DNA from: Arthrobacter nitrophenolicus
GTDB taxonomy: Bacteria; Actinomycetota; Actinomycetes; Actinomycetales; Micrococcaceae
DNA: 64,000 nt
Reading direction: 5' to 3'
NCBI RefSeq assembly: GCF_000332815.1
Contig: NZ_AOFD01000011.1
Coordinates: 29,708-93,707, forward strand
Part shown: piece after piece, positions 61,723-64,000 of the stretch
Layout: every line of letters starts with the position of its first letter
How positions within the stretch are numbered: position 1 is the stretch's first letter
Notes under the pieces: generated by a model
Database searches by the model: none
Seen by the model: the letters and a program-made list of their open reading frames with translations, nothing else
What the model was told of the DNA's origin: nothing
Translations under genes and position numbers: made by a program

Positions 61723-63188
61723 TCAGACCTGGGCGGCAACGCCGTCGCGGGAGATGTCCACCATGTCCTCGCGCGGCACCACCTTGATGCGCTCACGCTT
61801 GACCTCGACGCCGTGCGAGCCGCCGGCCTCGGTGGCAGCGGCGCCCAGGGCGAGCTCGTGGGCGTCGAGCGCCAGCCAGCCTTCCCAGCTGGTGAACTTC
61901 ACGCCGCGGGCGTCCAGGAGGTCCACGACGGCGTCCTCGGCGGGAACGCTGGCAACCGGAAGGTTCTCGCGGTCCTCGAGCAGGTAGGTCACGGTCTCCA
62001 GGGCATCGCCCTTGGTGTGGCCGATCAGGCCCACCGGGCCGCGCTTGATCCAGCCGGTGGCGTAGACGCCGGGCACGTGGCTGCCGGAGGCGTCCAGGAC
62101 GCGGCCGCCGTCGTTCGGGATGACGCCCTTCTTGTGGTCGAACTCGATCTCCGGCAGGGCGGAACCGAAGTAGCCGATGGCGCGGTACACGGCCTGGACC
62201 GGGTAGTCGACGAACTCGCCGGTGCCGCGGGCGTTGCCCGTGCCGTCCAGTTCGGTGCGCTCGAACTTGATGCCGGCAACCTTGCCCGGCGTCTCGGGGT
62301 CGTCGTAGATCTCCACCGGGCTGTGCAGGAAGTGCAGGTGCAGGCGGCGGGAAGCCTTGAGCTCGGAGAGGTCCTCGGGCTGCTCGGCGATCCAGTTGGT
62401 GAGCGTGCCCACCATGGTCTTGGTCTGGTTGTTGGTCTGGATCTGGCGGTCCGATTCCTCGTCGAACTCGAAGTCCTCCGGGTACAGGATGATGTCCACG
62501 TCCTTGGAGTGGGACAGCTCGCGCAGCTCCAGCGGGGTGAACTTGACCTGGGCCGGGCCGCGGCGGCCGAAGACGTGCACGTCGGTGACGGGCGAGGACT
62601 TCAGGCCGGCGTAGACGTTGTCCGGGATCTCGGTGCTGAGCAGGTCGTCAGCGTGCTTGGACAGGACGCGTGCAACGTCCAGGGCAACGTTGCCGTTGCC
62701 GATGACGGCGATCTCCTTGGCGTCCAGCGGCCATTCGCGCGGGACGTCCGGGTGGCCGTCGTACCAGGAGACGAAGTCGGCGCCGCCGTAGGAGCCGTCC
62801 AGCTCGATGCCGGGGATGTTCAGGTCCGCGTCCTTGATGGCGCCGGTGGCGAAGATGACGGCGTCGTAGTGGGTGCGCAGGTCCTCGATGGTGAGGTCCG
62901 TGCCGTAGTCCACGTTGCCGAAGAAGCGGATGTCGCCGCGGTCCAGGACCTTGTGCAGGGCGTTGACGATGCCTTGATGCGGGGGTGGTCCGGGGCAACG
63001 CCGTAGCGGATCAGGCCGTAGGGTGCCGGGTAGCGGTCAAAGAGGTCGATGCTCACGGTCAGCTCGCCGCTCTTGACGGCTTCGCTCTTGGTGAGGATGT
63101 CCGCGGCGTAGACGCCGGCGGGGCCGGAGCCCACGACGGCAACGCGCAGCGGACGTTCGGCAGAACCTACGGAGGTGCTTGATGACAC
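61723..63188 (-). CDS. Ferredoxin/flavodoxin-NADP reductase, FprA type (copy 2), frameshifted
   Basis: The repaired protein is about 488 aa and close to copy 1 at 45.2 kb across most of its length. It has [35 protein letters not shown], the NADP-site [13 protein letters not shown], and [18 protein letters not shown]. One G is missing near 62973 (AAGGGCATC reads AAGGCATC), breaking the protein right after HPRIK. The GTG start at 63188 has AAAGGA upstream. It lies 21 bases behind cobA, suggesting that it supplies reducing power for sirohaem-dependent sulfite or nitrite reduction. That role is inference. Confidence 0.93.
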
Positions 63189-63209
63189 GGCTGTGTTCCT
63201 TTTGTTCGG

Positions 63210-64000
63210 CTAGGAGGTGAGGACTCGGGGCTTGTTCGGGGTGGTGGTGCTGTAGTCAGCGGTTTTGAAGTGCGACGGCGCGAACGGGCTCACGCGCACC
63301 ACGTCACCGATGACAATCACTGCGGGATTCGCGACGCCGGCGGCCTCGGCCTGGTCAGCGATGGAACCAAGCGTGCCAATCGTCACGCGCTGGTCCGGCA
63401 GGTATCCGTTCTCCACAATACCAACCGGGGTGCCGGCGGGCAGGCCGGCTTCGCCCAGCGCGGACGCCGATTCGCGGAGCTGGCCGACGCCCATGAGCAG
63501 GACGATGGTGTGGTCTGCGCGGGCCGGAACCTCTGACAGTTCCTCGTGGCCGGTGACCACGCTGAAGCCCTTTGCCAGGCCGCGGTGGGTGACCGGGATT
63601 CCTGCGGCAGCCGGGACGGAGATAGCGGACGTGACACCGGAGACCACTTCAACCTCGACGCCGTGCTGCCGGCAGTACTCGGCTTCCTCGCCGCCGCGGC
63701 CCAGGACGTACGGGTCACCGCCCTTGAGCCGGACCACGCGGTGGCCCTGCAGGGCCTCGTCCACGAGGATCCGGTTGATCTCGGCCTGCGGCACAGGGTG
63801 GTGGCCGGGCGTCTTGCCGACCTCGATGACGCGGACGTCGGGGGCCAGTTCGTTGAGGAGTTCGCGGGGGCCGAGGCGGTCGGCAACCACTACATCGGCC
63901 TGGCCCAGGAGCCTGCGGCCGCGGACGGTGATGAGGCCGGTGTCGCCGGGGCCTCCGCCCACGAGGGCTACCGAGCCGGTGGCGGCGGGACGGCGGCGGC
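63210..64000 (-). CDS. cobA: Uroporphyrinogen-III C-methyltransferase, N-terminus outside window
   Basis: A SAM-dependent methyltransferase that makes precorrin-2 from uroporphyrinogen III, the first step to sirohaem or cobalamin. Visible are VGGGPGDTGLIT (SAM-binding GGGPG), VRLKGGDPYVLGRGGEEAEYC, GVTSAISVPAAAGIPVTHRG and the end region IENGxL-type VENGYLPDQRV. The frame is still open at the window edge (reading ATGSVALVGGG), so the true start or a fused N-terminal CysG-like part may lie beyond 64000. A GTG at 63962 would be too late for this family. Confidence 0.92.
   Translation of the reverse strand, partial: RRRPAATGSVALVGGGPGDTGLITVRGRRLLGQADVVVADRLGPRELLNELAPDVRVIEVGKTPGHHPVPQAEINRILVDEALQGHRVVRLKGGDPYVLGRGGEEAEYCRQHGVEVEVVSGVTSAISVPAAAGIPVTHRGLAKGFSVVTGHEELSEVPARADHTIVLLMGVGQLRESASALGEAGLPAGTPVGIVENGYLPDQRVTIGTLGSIADQAEAAGVANPAVIVIGDVVRVSPFAPSHFKTADYSTTTPNKPRVLTS

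Overview
This is a 64-kb stretch of a high-GC actinobacterial chromosome, most likely from an Arthrobacter/Pseudarthrobacter-type member of the Micrococcaceae. The evidence is the strong GC bias with GC-ending codons, GTG starts on several genes, FprA-type ferredoxin reductases, a CYTH-CHAD protein, DrrAB-type ABC pairs, a GABA transaminase/PucR unit and an ExaC-type aldehyde dehydrogenase/AdhP/DUF779 unit. I see no prophage, insertion sequence, CRISPR array or rRNA. The species call is inference from gene content.

Layout. 0-0.5 kb: the 3' end of an IclR regulator, then tRNA-Met(CAT) and tRNA-Thr(GGT) on the minus strand. 0.8-3.9 kb: a DEAD-box RNA helicase and a MOSC protein. 4.0-8.6 kb: a plus-strand operon of a YgiB/DUF1190-like membrane protein, a glutathionylspermidine-synthase-like ATP-grasp ligase, an APC permease and an acyl-CoA dehydrogenase. 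8.7-14.8 kb: minus-strand SDR, HxlR-MFS operon, metB-cbs transsulfuration pair, DUF1304 and VOC proteins. 15-23 kb: AlkA-like glycosylase, two ABC exporters, an acyl-CoA synthetase, a monooxygenase-fold protein, thioredoxin and a thioesterase. 23-30 kb: potassium channel, LysM protein with a long GC-rich leader, CBS-domain protein, a large secreted Ig-like protein, a lipoprotein and tRNA-Tyr. 30-34.5 kb: YajQ, HtpX, Fur-catalase operon and DUF2461. 34.5-45 kb: TetR, APC permease, DUF779-adh-aldh operon, a LacI-regulated aldolase plus Nramp-like permease module and a GAF-domain regulator. 45-53 kb: FprA, topoisomerase IB, RarD, GABA catabolism (gabT, aldehyde dehydrogenase, PucR). 53-64 kb: CYTH-CHAD, MFS-GntR, AI-2E-type exporter, stress-type small and DUF1206 proteins, SRPBCC, a second FprA and cobA.

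Quality. Fourteen otherwise intact genes are broken by 17 small indels. In fifteen cases the repair is to restore one G or C next to an identical base. Affected genes include catalase, cystathionine beta-synthase, HtpX and topoisomerase IB. This looks like sequencing or assembly error rather than pseudogenisation, so I annotate these genes as single frameshifted CDSs.

The most interesting biology is the module at 40.1-43.7 kb. A LacI regulator with three near-identical operators sits around one promoter. It drives a dihydrodipicolinate-synthase-family aldolase and an Nramp-fold permease that lacks both signature metal-binding motifs. The likely role is uptake and aldol cleavage of an unidentified organic substrate. 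Also notable are the DUF1190/ATP-grasp ligase/permease operon, the two FprA paralogues, and a set of long palindromes in convergent intergenic gaps.
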